Source of the DNA: Flammeovirga sp. OC4
GTDB taxonomy: Bacteria; Bacteroidota; Bacteroidia; Cytophagales; Flammeovirgaceae
Length of the DNA stretch: 64,000 nt
NCBI RefSeq assembly: GCF_000812565.1
Contig: NZ_JTAM01000007.1
Coordinates: forward strand, 1 to 64,000
Reading direction: 5' to 3'
Of this stretch, positions 44,786 through 53,883 are shown piece after piece (position 1 is the first letter of the stretch; the number at the start of each line of letters is the position of its first letter). The position numbers were made by a program, and so were the translations under genes. The notes below the pieces were generated by a model that saw nothing but the letters and a program-made list of their open reading frames with translations, ran no database searches and was not told the origin of the DNA.

Positions 44786-45706
44786 CTATTGCTTTTGATT
44801 ATTCATTAACCGTATAAAAACGTCTTCTGTATTAGAAGCTATTTTACTGATATTAATGTCGTTAAAACCTTCAGCTTCTAAGTGTTCAATGAGCGCTTGT
44901 GTAACGTCCAAATCTCTTTGATCTGTATAATGTAATTTCTCTCCGAAAGGGAAAACACTCTCAAGAAAAGGGTAAGCCCTTAGTGTTTTGATTAATTTAT
45001 AGTTTCCTTCTTTGGCTTCTAATGCATACAAAGGTTTATCAAATGAATTGGCAACATTTTTAGGGGTATCTATTCTTAGTATCTCACCTTCATTCATCAA
45101 AGCTACGCGGTCACATAAATCAGCCTCATCCATGTACGGAGTAGAGACCACGATAGTGATATTATGTTGATGAAGACCTTTTATGATTTGCCAGAACTCT
45201 TTTCTTGAAACAGGGTCTACACCAGTGGTTGGTTCATCTAAAAACAATACTTTTGGGTAATGAATTAAAGCTGCACATAAGGCCAATTTCTGCTTCATAC
45301 CTCCAGATAATGCCCCAGCTTTTCTATCATTAAAAGGTTCGATTTGTTGATAGATATCTTTGATTAAATTATAGCTTTTTTTGATCGTTGTGCCGAATAT
45401 GGTTGCAAAGAATTCTAAATTCTCTTTTACAGATAGATCTTCATACAGTGAAAATCTGCCAGGCATATAACCAATGTTATTTCGGATATATTGATATTGC
45501 TTGTTGGGATCTTTTCCCATTACACTTACCTCTCCTTTATCCGCCAAAATCAGGGAATTCAAAATTCTAATCAGCGTAGACTTACCTGCACCGTCAGGAC
45601 CAATCAAACCGAAAATTTCATTTTGTTCAACTTCAAAAGCAATACCTTTTAAAGCTTCCACTTCACCATAATTTTTGCTAAGATTGTTTACTTTAATGAC
45701 AGCCAT
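44786..45706 (-). CDS. ABC transporter ATPase, first of pair
   Basis: 306 residues. Walker A is GPDGAGKST near 36, the signature LSGGMKQKLAL is normal, and Walker B is KVLFLDEPTTGVDP. The C-terminal about 75 residues form an extra domain (LYALEAKEGNYKLIKTLRAY) as in DrrA/YbhF-type ATPases. It provides the canonical site while the partner has a degenerate signature. Immediate neighbours are the HlyD gene (7-base gap) and the second ATPase (2-base gap). Confidence 0.92.
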   Translation of the reverse strand: MAVIKVNNLSKNYGEVEALKGIAFEVEQNEIFGLIGPDGAGKSTLIRILNSLILADKGEVSVMGKDPNKQYQYIRNNIGYMPGRFSLYEDLSVKENLEFFATIFGTTIKKSYNLIKDIYQQIEPFNDRKAGALSGGMKQKLALCAALIHYPKVLFLDEPTTGVDPVSRKEFWQIIKGLHQHNITIVVSTPYMDEADLCDRVALMNEGEILRIDTPKNVANSFDKPLYALEAKEGNYKLIKTLRAYPFLESVFPFGEKLHYTDQRDLDVTQALIEHLEAEGFNDINISKIASNTEDVFIRLMNNQKQ

Positions 45707-45713
45707 AATGCTA

Positions 45714-46631
45714 TTATTTAAAGTTGATTTCAGCAGGCATACCTATTCTAAAGTACCCTTCTTTATTCTTTACTTTTACCTTAAAAGCATAAATTAGACT
45801 CACTCTTTCTTCTTTTGTTTGAATGGTTTTAGGGGTAAATTCAGCTTTATCAGAGATCCATTCAATAATGCCCTCAGTTTGATTCATTTCACCTTCCTTA
45901 CTGTCAGTAAGTACTGTCACTTTTTGCCCCACTTTAATAGATGCTAATTGAGAAGCAGAAGCATAGGCTTTCACTTTTAAAGTGGACAAATCAGCCAATT
46001 TATATAAAGGTCTACCCATGGAGGTCATTTCGCCTTTCTCTGCGAACTTTTGAAGAACAGTACCTTTGACAGGTGTAACGATCGAACATCTACTGATTTG
46101 TTCATTGATCAGATCTACTTTTCTACTAAGTGGTTCATATTGACTCATTGTTGCCTTGTTAGAGTCTTTAATTTTTCTTTTTGTAGCTTCTAATTGTCTC
46201 TCATTGATCGCTAATGAAGAGTTGACATTGTCCAACTGCTGTTGGGTTGCCGCCTCGTTCGCAAAGAGTTTTTCCAAACGGTCTTTATCAATCAAAAGTT
46301 TCTTTTTCTGAGCTTCATAAACCGCTATTTGTTCGTGAATACTCATCACTCTAGCACCTAAAGCAGCAATATTTGCTTCTACTTCTTCCTTTTGAAGTTG
46401 TAATAAAACGGTATCAATTTGTCCTACCTTTTCACCTTCATTTATTTTATCTCCTTCTTCAATTTTAAGGTCGATAATTCTACCTTGTCCTTCAGAAGAT
46501 ACAATTACTTCTACTGCTTCAAAATTACCATAGGCATCTGACTTTTCATCCCCCGAATTACATCCTAAAAATGAAGAGGAAAGTAGAAGGCTGATAAATA
46601 TTAATGTTGGATTAAATGATCTATTTTTCAT
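45714..46631 (-). CDS. HlyD-family periplasmic adaptor, lipoprotein
   Basis: 305 residues with a lipoprotein signal (SLLLSSSFLGCNSGDEKSDA), so anchored to a membrane. A biotinyl-lipoyl domain (VSSEGQGRIIDLKIEEGDKI near 45), a coiled-coil hairpin (about 78-170) and a beta-barrel domain (GTVLQKFAEKGEMTSMGRPL near 196) follow. It links the inner-membrane ABC pump to the TolC-like outer-membrane protein. It matches YbhG in organisation and operon position. Confidence 0.9.
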   Translation of the reverse strand: MKNRSFNPTLIFISLLLSSSFLGCNSGDEKSDAYGNFEAVEVIVSSEGQGRIIDLKIEEGDKINEGEKVGQIDTVLLQLQKEEVEANIAALGARVMSIHEQIAVYEAQKKKLLIDKDRLEKLFANEAATQQQLDNVNSSLAINERQLEATKRKIKDSNKATMSQYEPLSRKVDLINEQISRCSIVTPVKGTVLQKFAEKGEMTSMGRPLYKLADLSTLKVKAYASASQLASIKVGQKVTVLTDSKEGEMNQTEGIIEWISDKAEFTPKTIQTKEERVSLIYAFKVKVKNKEGYFRIGMPAEINFK

Positions 46632-46660
46632 TGGAATTGATTTTAATATTGAACAGAAAA

Positions 46661-47935
46661 TTACAGAAGACCTTTTGTCATTGCTAAATGATATTGCGTT
46701 TGCAGTAGCTCTAATTCATGATTGGATAAATTGAGTTTTGCATCGACCATTGCATTTAGAGAAGAAACATATTCTGAAGATGTTGCAGCACCATTGTCCA
46801 AAGCGCCTTTAGATCGTTTCGTTTTTCTTTCATGAATTTTAATAATTTCATGATCTTCTAGAATTAAGCTGTTAAGTTGATCAATACGAGACTGTATTTG
46901 CGAAATCTGAATGCTTAAGCTTTTATTGAAGGCTTCCATTTCAGTGTTAATCACCTCTTTTTGAATCTGAGTGACTTGCCTTTCTTTTTTGTTTTTACCA
47001 TAATCAAAAGGAGACCATTTTACTCTAACACCCAACTGATAGAATGTATCGCCATTGATTTCAAAGAAGTTATACGGGTTGGGATTGCCATATCCACCTA
47101 ATGCATAAAGAGAGATTTTCGGCATTCTTTCAGTTTGAAGTAAATCTTTACTTCTGTCCATTTTTGAAGACTGAAGCTGATACATTGTTAACTCCGGTCT
47201 ATTAATTTCGGCTGCATTATCATTGAGAATTGTGGGTCTCACAAGTACAAATTGGTTCCACTCATTTTCCCTCTCTAACCAAATACCTAATACTTTCAAT
47301 GCTCCATTTTTTTGTGCTCCAACAGAAAGTAGTTTCTGTTTTGCTTTATGATATTCTACCCTTAAAGCATCAGTAGTATTAGGTAAGACAACACCACCTT
47401 TTTCAAGAGCTTCTACCTCTTTAAGTTGATTTTCGATTTCTTTAATGATTCCTTCTTTAATTAGAAGTTCTTGCTCTTGATAACTTAATGCGGCAAAATA
47501 TACCCGTGATACCGATTCTTTAATCTTAAATTGGCTAACTTCATTTTCTTGCATTTTGATATTGAAGTCTGCATCCTTGTCAGCCAGGCGTTTCTTTTTT
47601 ATCGCACCATCATAAAGCAGGTAATCTACAGATGCATAGGTTTGCCACTGTGTTTTTGGAATGTCTGGAAATAACCCAACTTGAGCAACATCAGGGTCAG
47701 TAGGAGCTACAACATCAGAAAAATACCCTACTTGACCTTGCAAATTAAACTTTGGAAGTTTGTTTTTTTGTATAGCCTCAGTTTCACTTTGATGCATTCT
47801 TTCAAACATTTCCCTTTGTTGTGCTATAGGGTGCTTTTCAAGCGCTTCCTGTTCAGCTTGTTCAAAGGTGAGTGTAGTCTGTCCGAATGCTTGATAACTG
47901 AAGGTTGCAAATAATAAAATTAGTATTCGATTCAT
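46661..47935 (-). CDS. TolC-family outer-membrane efflux protein
   Basis: 424 residues with a signal peptide (MNRILILLFATFSYQAFGQT). Two tandem OEP repeats of long helices and beta strands follow, with the hallmark segments ALEKHPIAQQREMFERMHQS near 30 and LGVRVKWSPFDYGKNKKERQ near 305. It forms the outer-membrane exit duct of the efflux pump. It starts 3 bases after the TetR gene stop, in the same transcript. Confidence 0.9.
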   Translation of the reverse strand: MNRILILLFATFSYQAFGQTTLTFEQAEQEALEKHPIAQQREMFERMHQSETEAIQKNKLPKFNLQGQVGYFSDVVAPTDPDVAQVGLFPDIPKTQWQTYASVDYLLYDGAIKKKRLADKDADFNIKMQENEVSQFKIKESVSRVYFAALSYQEQELLIKEGIIKEIENQLKEVEALEKGGVVLPNTTDALRVEYHKAKQKLLSVGAQKNGALKVLGIWLERENEWNQFVLVRPTILNDNAAEINRPELTMYQLQSSKMDRSKDLLQTERMPKISLYALGGYGNPNPYNFFEINGDTFYQLGVRVKWSPFDYGKNKKERQVTQIQKEVINTEMEAFNKSLSIQISQIQSRIDQLNSLILEDHEIIKIHERKTKRSKGALDNGAATSSEYVSSLNAMVDAKLNLSNHELELLQTQYHLAMTKGLL

Positions 47936-47938
47936 GCC

Positions 47939-48523
47939 TTATTTGATCTTTATTCCTGAAAGGATGAGTTGAGGAAGTATTTTTTTTCTTTCTTCTAGAA
48001 ATTCATCAAATGAAGTATTCTTTTCTAACCCTAATCCTAGAAGCATTGGTTTTGCGATAAATGGAAAAACACAACTTCCAATAATGGTTGTGACAAGTTG
48101 AAAAGGATCAATATGTTTGAATTCTTCATCTTCTTTGAGTTCTACTCCTAATTGTACAATTCCTTCTGCAATTTCGGGAGGGGGAACAAAAGGCATATTA
48201 TTCATTCTGAGTTCTCCAATGATAAAAGTGAGGAGGAGAGGGTTTTCTTTTAATGAATTAATATAACCATCCACAAAATTCTGAATACGTTGTTCCAGCG
48301 TGAGGTCCTTTTGGAAGAATTGCTGCTTTAAAGGAAGAAGCATTTTTCGAATAAGGTCTACAAACACTTCTTTGAACAATCCGTCTTTGTTTTTGAAGTA
48401 ATAATGAAGTAAGGCTTTATTGACTCCTGCAGCATCTGCAATTTCTTGCATTCTAGAGCCACTTTTTCCTTTTTTCTGAAAGATCTCTCTAGCTACCTCA
48501 AGTATTTTTTCTCTTGAATCCAT
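47939..48523 (-). CDS. TetR-family repressor of the efflux operon
   Basis: 194 residues. An N-terminal helix-turn-helix (MDSREKILEVAREIFQKKGK, then MQEIADAAGVNKALLHYYFK) and a C-terminal ligand domain (about 60-190) are seen. It is the first gene of the seven-gene operon and its start codon touches the first of three operator-like boxes (48524-48600), so it most likely represses its own operon and releases it when the pump substrate binds. The ligand is unknown. Confidence 0.92.
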   Translation of the reverse strand: MDSREKILEVAREIFQKKGKSGSRMQEIADAAGVNKALLHYYFKNKDGLFKEVFVDLIRKMLLPLKQQFFQKDLTLEQRIQNFVDGYINSLKENPLLLTFIIGELRMNNMPFVPPPEIAEGIVQLGVELKEDEEFKHIDPFQLVTTIIGSCVFPFIAKPMLLGLGLEKNTSFDEFLEERKKILPQLILSGIKIK

Positions 48524-48600
48524 TTAACTATTTGGTTAATTTTTCTTCAATTTAACTATATGGTTAATTCAAGTCAAGAAATATTTAACCAAATAGTTGA
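48524..48600. promoter_or_regulatory. Three 16-bp TetR operator-like boxes
   Basis: TTAACTATTTGGTTAA (48524-48539), TTAACTATATGGTTAA (48552-48567) and TTAACCAAATAGTTGA (48585-48600, opposite orientation). All share TTAAC-N6-GTTAA-type symmetry. The first directly abuts the start codon of the TetR gene. This is a classical place for TetR autoregulation. Confidence 0.85.
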
Positions 48601-49654
48601 AAATATTTTTTGTAGCTGAAGTTGGTGATTAAAAAATGGAGTTTTATCAATAAAACATACGATTACTTAAAAAGTAAAAGAGTTGTTCGTGATATTCATT
48701 TCTGAGGATTTATATTCAAAATTGTAGAATAAAATATTACCATTCTTAGATTGAATTGTGCGGTACGGATAATTTCCTTTTTAATTATAAATATATCGAG
48801 GTGAATATTTTAATATTTTTGATTAAACATTACATTGTGGCAGCAAATAAGAGAGGCACCTTTTACTATAGTGAAATAACGCAAAACATTGCGATAATTA
48901 AACAAATGCTCTATTACTAAATTACTAGAATTATAACTTGAATGATATGAATAACAAACTTATAAATAAATTATATATCCAATTGAATTGGAGTATTTTA
49001 TGAGTCATTTAATTTTTGAAAATGATGATTCACAAAATAAATAACTATTACTTTTTAATATAAATATCCAACTGTTACTCTACCTGTATCTATATCCACT
49101 ATAGTTCAATTTCTTTGATTGATAACTTAATGAAGAAAATACTTTAAGTTATTTCAATCATTTAATTTGTTGTTAGAGGCAATGTATTTCAATTGTACAT
49201 ATCATATGGATGTATTTGAAAAGTTTTTAGTATACTCCCTAAATATATTTTCAGAAAAAAAACTATTATTCTAATGTATAATATAGTCAGTAGAAATAGT
49301 TAAAAAGTTAGTTTAAGATAACATCTAAACCTGTTTAAAACATTTAAACTTTAGCTAAAAGTAGAAGTGGTCTTCAGAAAATGTTTGTTTGAAAACCTTT
49401 CTTCGCTAAAGAAATAAGTTTTGAACTTACTTCACTATTTCTCACTAAAGAAGACGGAAGCAATGAAAGTTGTTTCTGCTTCTTCTTTAGAACAGGTAGC
49501 CTGATGTATTATACTCTTTTGATAAATGTAAAAAGTAAGATTCAATTAATCATTTGAAATGAATTGGCTAAAGCCATCAGAATAACTCCCAAAAAATTCG
49601 ATTTAAACTAATAATGGATACAATGCTTTCACTGATCAACTAAAGAACCCAAAA
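48601..49654. other. Gene-free stretch of about 1.05 kb before the nSTAND gene
   Basis: AT-rich, no convincing protein gene. At 49445-49490 CTAAAGAAG pairs with CTTCTTTAG, with an inner AAGCA/TGCTT stem, and a further CTAAAGAA lies at about 49409, so a structured RNA or leader is possible. No T-run follows. No dispersed repeat, tRNA or clear promoter box was recognised. Confidence 0.45.
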
Positions 49655-51400
49655 ATGAAAACAAGTACTATTGAATTAACACGCCTGGAAAATCCTTTTC
49701 TGGGGTTGCATCCTTTTTCAGTAGAGGAGGCACATTTATATTATGGTAGGGAGAAACATACCGAACATGTAGTTTCTCAGTTAATAGAGAATCGATTTTC
49801 TGCAATTTTAGGAGAATCAGGAACTGGTAAATCATCTTTTGTTTTTAGTAGTATTTTACCCACCCTTGAGTGTAAGATCAATCCTATAACCTATATATTT
49901 TCGCCAGGTACACACGGACCTTTGAAAAAGCTAATTAACGAGGTTTTTAAGAAAGAAAATGATGAGGTGAGATTGGCTATCTTTCAATCCCTTTTAATAG
50001 ATGTAACCTCATTTTTTGAATATTATTATCGCCTCAATATTTCAAAGACACCGGTGATGTATATTGATCAGTTTGAGGAACTGTTTAAATATGACCTACA
50101 GTTTAATGCAATGGACCTTGAGGTTACAAAGTTTGTTGAATTAATAGTACTACTCTCTACATCACCTTTATCAGATTTTCATATTGTTATCACAATGCAC
50201 TCTGACTTTATCGAACATTGTGCTGACTATCCTACATTAACTTACCGCCTTAATCAAAGTCAGTTTTTAATGCCAAATATGACAGAAGAAGAGGTGGTAA
50301 CAACAATTACTAAACCCTTGGAATGGGCGGGTGTTAAAATTACAGATGAACTTCTTCAATTCTTAATTGTAAATCTAGATTTTTCACAAAACCAAATGCC
50401 CTTATTACAGCATGCGATGATGAGGACGTTTGAACATTGGAGAAACGATAATAACTTATCAAAACCAATACAATTAGAACATTATTTTGCCGTGGGTGGA
50501 ATCAATGAAAGTTTACCGAATCATGCACAAGAGGTTTTTGATAGTTTAGATGATCATCAAAAAGAAGTAAGTGAGAAAATTTTTCGTTCCATCATCACCG
50601 TAAATAATGAGGGTGAAATTGTAAGTAATCCATGCTCATTATATCGATTAATCGAAATTTCAGGAATTGATGATATTCGACGAATAATAGAAGTGATAGA
50701 CATTTTCAGAAAAAGAGAAAATGCTATTTTATCACCCATAGATAACTCCACAATTTATGAGACTTCTATTATTGGTATTGCTCATGAATCTTTAATCAAA
50801 TCTTGGCCTCTCTTAAAAGGATGGACTCAAAAAGAAAAAGCCTCTATTCAAACTTATCTAAAATTGGCCAAAACAGCCGAGAAATTCCAGAATAGAAAAG
50901 GAAGTAGGTTGAAAGAATATGAGCTACAATCATTTGTTAAATGGAAGGAAGAACAACAGCCAACTTATGATTGGGGAGTGAAATATCATCCATCTTATGA
51001 GCGTACGATGGAGTTTCTCTCATTTTCTGAAAAAGTTGAAAATCGAATTCAGGAAAGAATGAAGAGAAACATTAAAAAAAGAATACATACCACTAAGATA
51101 TGTGTAGTCTCTTTTTTGCTTTTGAGTAGTGCAATTACTGCATTATACTTTTATCAAAATACGATCTCTACCTCTTCAATACCTCCTGAAAAAACAGAAG
51201 TTTTCAGAACTTATGAGAAAACGGAGCCTTTGAACACACTAAAAAAAGATCATACGAAAATACAACGAGCAACAATTATTGCAAGAATGCAAAAGAAGAG
51301 ATCTTTAACTGCAATGCGAAAAAAGTCGCAGTCTACTAAAAAAGCAAGACAATACACAGAAACAATATCTTTGGCAGAACAGAATAACAAGGATGATTAA
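49655..51400 (+). CDS. nSTAND1-type ATPase with membrane anchor
   Basis: 581 residues. The N-terminal NPFLGLHPFSVEEAHLYYGR opener, Walker A GESGTGKSS (53-61) and Walker B VMYIDQFEE (134-142) mark a novel-STAND (nSTAND1) ATPase. The region usually reading RADF is MHSDF here, losing the Arg. LLQHAMMRTFEHW lies near 248. A membrane helix (about 488-505, ICVVSFLLLSSAITALYF) is followed by a tail of about 75 lysine-rich residues instead of the WD40 or TPR repeats most relatives carry. STAND proteins act as signal switches, often in immunity or cell-death responses; here the effector domain is absent or unrecognised. Confidence 0.85.
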   Translation: MKTSTIELTRLENPFLGLHPFSVEEAHLYYGREKHTEHVVSQLIENRFSAILGESGTGKSSFVFSSILPTLECKINPITYIFSPGTHGPLKKLINEVFKKENDEVRLAIFQSLLIDVTSFFEYYYRLNISKTPVMYIDQFEELFKYDLQFNAMDLEVTKFVELIVLLSTSPLSDFHIVITMHSDFIEHCADYPTLTYRLNQSQFLMPNMTEEEVVTTITKPLEWAGVKITDELLQFLIVNLDFSQNQMPLLQHAMMRTFEHWRNDNNLSKPIQLEHYFAVGGINESLPNHAQEVFDSLDDHQKEVSEKIFRSIITVNNEGEIVSNPCSLYRLIEISGIDDIRRIIEVIDIFRKRENAILSPIDNSTIYETSIIGIAHESLIKSWPLLKGWTQKEKASIQTYLKLAKTAEKFQNRKGSRLKEYELQSFVKWKEEQQPTYDWGVKYHPSYERTMEFLSFSEKVENRIQERMKRNIKKRIHTTKICVVSFLLLSSAITALYFYQNTISTSSIPPEKTEVFRTYEKTEPLNTLKKDHTKIQRATIIARMQKKRSLTAMRKKSQSTKKARQYTETISLAEQNNKDD

Positions 51401-51467
51401 AAATTTTAATTCCTTCTGGCTTTAGAAGAGATAAAACCATCATTCATTAGAGTTTTTGAAATTTAGG

Positions 51468-51515
51468 CTGACTTAAAGTATATTTATTATAATAGGCTTT
51501 AAGTCAGTTTTTTAT
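51468..51515 (+). terminator. Terminator after the nSTAND gene
   Basis: CTGACTTAAAG (51468-51478) pairs with CTTTAAGTCAG (51497-51507), followed by TTTTTTATTTT. Confidence 0.82.
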
Positions 51516-51540
51516 TTTGTTTTAACTTAGGGTGAAATAT

Positions 51541-51999
51541 ATGAAAAGTGAATTTTTATTGAGTATTAAAATACTAATTTCTTGTTCACTGTTTTTATTT
51601 ATTTCAATGTGCTCTTTTGGACAAGATTTGAGCAGTTATAAATGGAAAAATCGATTAATTGTCATTCATACTTCAGACAGTTCCAACAGAATGTATCAAA
51701 AGCAACTTCTTGAATTTAAGGAGCATCAAATGGCATTGAGTGAAAGAAAAATTGTCCTCATCACTATTATCAATCAACACTATTCTATTCAGGATTTCTC
51801 AAGCCCACAACAGGTTTTCCATGGGTTAACAGTTGACAGTGAGTTGGGTGTGTCGTTTTCTGAAAAATTTGAAGCAATACTAATTGGACTTGATGGTACT
51901 ATAAAATTGAGAGGGTCAGATATCTTGACTCATAACGACTTATTCCAATTAATAGATAGCATGCCAATGAGAAAAAGAGAGTTAGAAGAAAATAAATAA
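51541..51999 (+). CDS. Secreted DUF4174-type protein
   Basis: 152 residues. The signal peptide (start MKSEFLLSIKILISCSLFLF) is best with the ATG at 51541; a GTG at 51532 is possible. The mature part begins LSSYKWKNRLIVIHTSDSSN and ends with a thioredoxin-like phrase ILIGLDGTIKLRGSDIL and DSMPMRKREL, typical of DUF4174. The fold is thioredoxin-like without a CxxC motif. It lies between terminators, probably alone or with the next beta-barrel gene. Confidence 0.78.
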   Translation: MKSEFLLSIKILISCSLFLFISMCSFGQDLSSYKWKNRLIVIHTSDSSNRMYQKQLLEFKEHQMALSERKIVLITIINQHYSIQDFSSPQQVFHGLTVDSELGVSFSEKFEAILIGLDGTIKLRGSDILTHNDLFQLIDSMPMRKRELEENK

Positions 52000-52091
52000 G
52001 GAAATTTTTATTCCTCTATTTTTTATATAGTTTAGCTCTGCAAATTATTGATCAACGAACAAATAAATACTTTATGAACTTCACTATTCTA

Positions 52092-52754
52092 ATGAAGAGA
52101 ATATGTTTTGTACTTTATTTCCTTCTGTCTTTCACTTCACTAAACGCACAAGATTTTTATTTAGCTCTAGGTGCTAATATTTCCTATGAAGATCATGGTA
52201 TGAGTAATAATTCGTACTTTGAAATTGAAGATATTTACCAATTAGGTTTTCAAGTGGGGTCCGCAATGGAATTAAAATTGAATCAAACGGTGTCTTTTTT
52301 TCCTCAGGCTTACTTTACAATGAAAAGGAATAAGTCAATATTGAATGTTAATATTGATGATCAGATTAAAAGTAAAATGGAAAGTTCTCTTAATCAATTT
52401 TCAATGGATGTGCCACTTCATATGAAAGTTAACTTTAACATAGAGAAAACGAATCTTTTTGTGTTGATGGGTCCATACTTTAATTTTTTCCTCTTTGATG
52501 TTAATGAATTAATAATGGATGGAAATAAAGTAGAAGGGGATTTATTTGAGATGAATTATTGGTCTAAAATAGATTATGGTCTCAATATTGGATTTGGGGC
52601 TCATATCAATCGATATTTGGTGATGCTAAGTTATGACCACGGTTTCAGTAGAAAAATAAAAGTTGAAAATCCTATTTCTAATGAAGAACTTGAAACCACT
52701 ATTTATCCATTAAATTCTTTTAAGTTGACTGTTGCTTATAAATTAAAAAGCTAA
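52092..52754 (+). CDS. Outer-membrane beta-barrel protein
   Basis: 220 residues. The signal peptide MKRICFVLYFLLSFTSLNAQ fits the ATG at 52092; an ATG at 52074 adds six residues. Repeated amphipathic strands follow, starting FYLALGANISYEDHG, and it ends YPLNSFKLTVAYKLKS with a terminal aromatic-containing strand, as in PorT-like/OmpA-like small barrels. Function unknown. Confidence 0.75.
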   Translation: MKRICFVLYFLLSFTSLNAQDFYLALGANISYEDHGMSNNSYFEIEDIYQLGFQVGSAMELKLNQTVSFFPQAYFTMKRNKSILNVNIDDQIKSKMESSLNQFSMDVPLHMKVNFNIEKTNLFVLMGPYFNFFLFDVNELIMDGNKVEGDLFEMNYWSKIDYGLNIGFGAHINRYLVMLSYDHGFSRKIKVENPISNEELETTIYPLNSFKLTVAYKLKS

Positions 52755-52838
52755 CGTAAATTTATTTCAGTCCTTCCTCTTATTTTATTAGATTAAGAGA
52801 AAATCAGTTTTGAGTAAATACCCAAAAGCAAATAGGAA

Positions 52839-53690
52839 ATGAAAATTGCAGTTACAGCAGCAAGTGGTCAATTAGGTACCGCAATTGTCAATGCACTAAA
52901 AAAAGAGATCGGAGCAGAAAATGTAGTCGGTGTTGTTCGTACTCCAGAAAAAGCACAACATCTCGGTATTGAAATCAGAAAAGGAGATTATAATAGTCGT
53001 GAAGAGTACAATGATGCACTAAAAGGAATTGATAAAGTGTTATTGATCTCTGGAATGGGAGACCCTGAAGCAAGAATACCTCAACACCGAAATGTAATTG
53101 AAGCAGCGAAACAAAATGGTGTAAAAAAAATCGTTTACACTAGTATCGTTGGAATCAATGAAGGAAATTCTTTTAGCCCTATCGTGAAAAGTAACCGTCA
53201 GACGGAGGAAGATGTTAAAAACTCAGGACTTGACTGGGCTTTGGGAAGAAATGGAATATACATTGAGCCAGATCTTGAATACATTGAAAACTACAAGAAA
53301 GAAGGAGAAATTAGAAATTGTGCAGGGGAAGGGAAATGTACTTACATCAGTCGCCCAGAATTAGGTTATGCTTACTCAAAGATGTTAATAGGAGAGGAAC
53401 ACAATGGTCAAACCTATAACTTGGTAGGAGAAGCGATAACACAACAAGAATTGGCAGATCTTATCAACGAAGTATATGGTACAGAAATAGTCTTTAATTC
53501 CGTTTCCGTAGAAGAATATACAGAAGAAAGAAAGAGTGTTTTAGGTGATTTCCTTGGGGTTGTGATTGCTGGTATCTATTCTGGTATTGCATCAGGGGCT
53601 TATGATTTAGTTTCTGATTTTGAAAAAGCAGCAGGAAGACCTCCGAAGAAAACGTTGGAAATGATAAAAGAGTATCGAAATAATCATTAG
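52839..53690 (+). CDS. NAD(P)-binding oxidoreductase, NmrA/QorB-like
   Basis: 283 residues with the Rossmann motif MKIAVTAASGQLGTAIVNAL (AASGQLG). KGDYNSREEYNDALKGIDKV near 50 and the YTSIVGI segment near 105 are typical of the atypical SDR/NmrA group that includes quinone oxidoreductase QorB. The reaction is probably NAD(P)H-dependent reduction of a quinone or similar. It is monocistronic with a terminator behind. Confidence 0.85.
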   Translation: MKIAVTAASGQLGTAIVNALKKEIGAENVVGVVRTPEKAQHLGIEIRKGDYNSREEYNDALKGIDKVLLISGMGDPEARIPQHRNVIEAAKQNGVKKIVYTSIVGINEGNSFSPIVKSNRQTEEDVKNSGLDWALGRNGIYIEPDLEYIENYKKEGEIRNCAGEGKCTYISRPELGYAYSKMLIGEEHNGQTYNLVGEAITQQELADLINEVYGTEIVFNSVSVEEYTEERKSVLGDFLGVVIAGIYSGIASGAYDLVSDFEKAAGRPPKKTLEMIKEYRNNH

Positions 53691-53716
53691 AACACCTTTT
53701 AAACGATATTTTTGAT

Positions 53717-53746
53717 AACCCATGATCTCTATCATGGGTTTTTTCT
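53717..53746 (+). terminator. Terminator after the oxidoreductase gene
   Basis: AACCCATGAT, loop CTCT, ATCATGGGTT, then TTTTCTTT; a perfect 10-bp stem 27 bases after the stop. Confidence 0.87.
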
Positions 53747-53883
53747 TTATATTAGTATTCTATAGCTCTTATTGTGATCGGTAAACCCAATGTCCGAAGA
53801 TTTTTACCTAAGTGCTATGTCATAAAAACGTGTTTTGGTTTTTACCTTAAAGCTCAGAAATAACTATTAAAATAAGCGAACCA

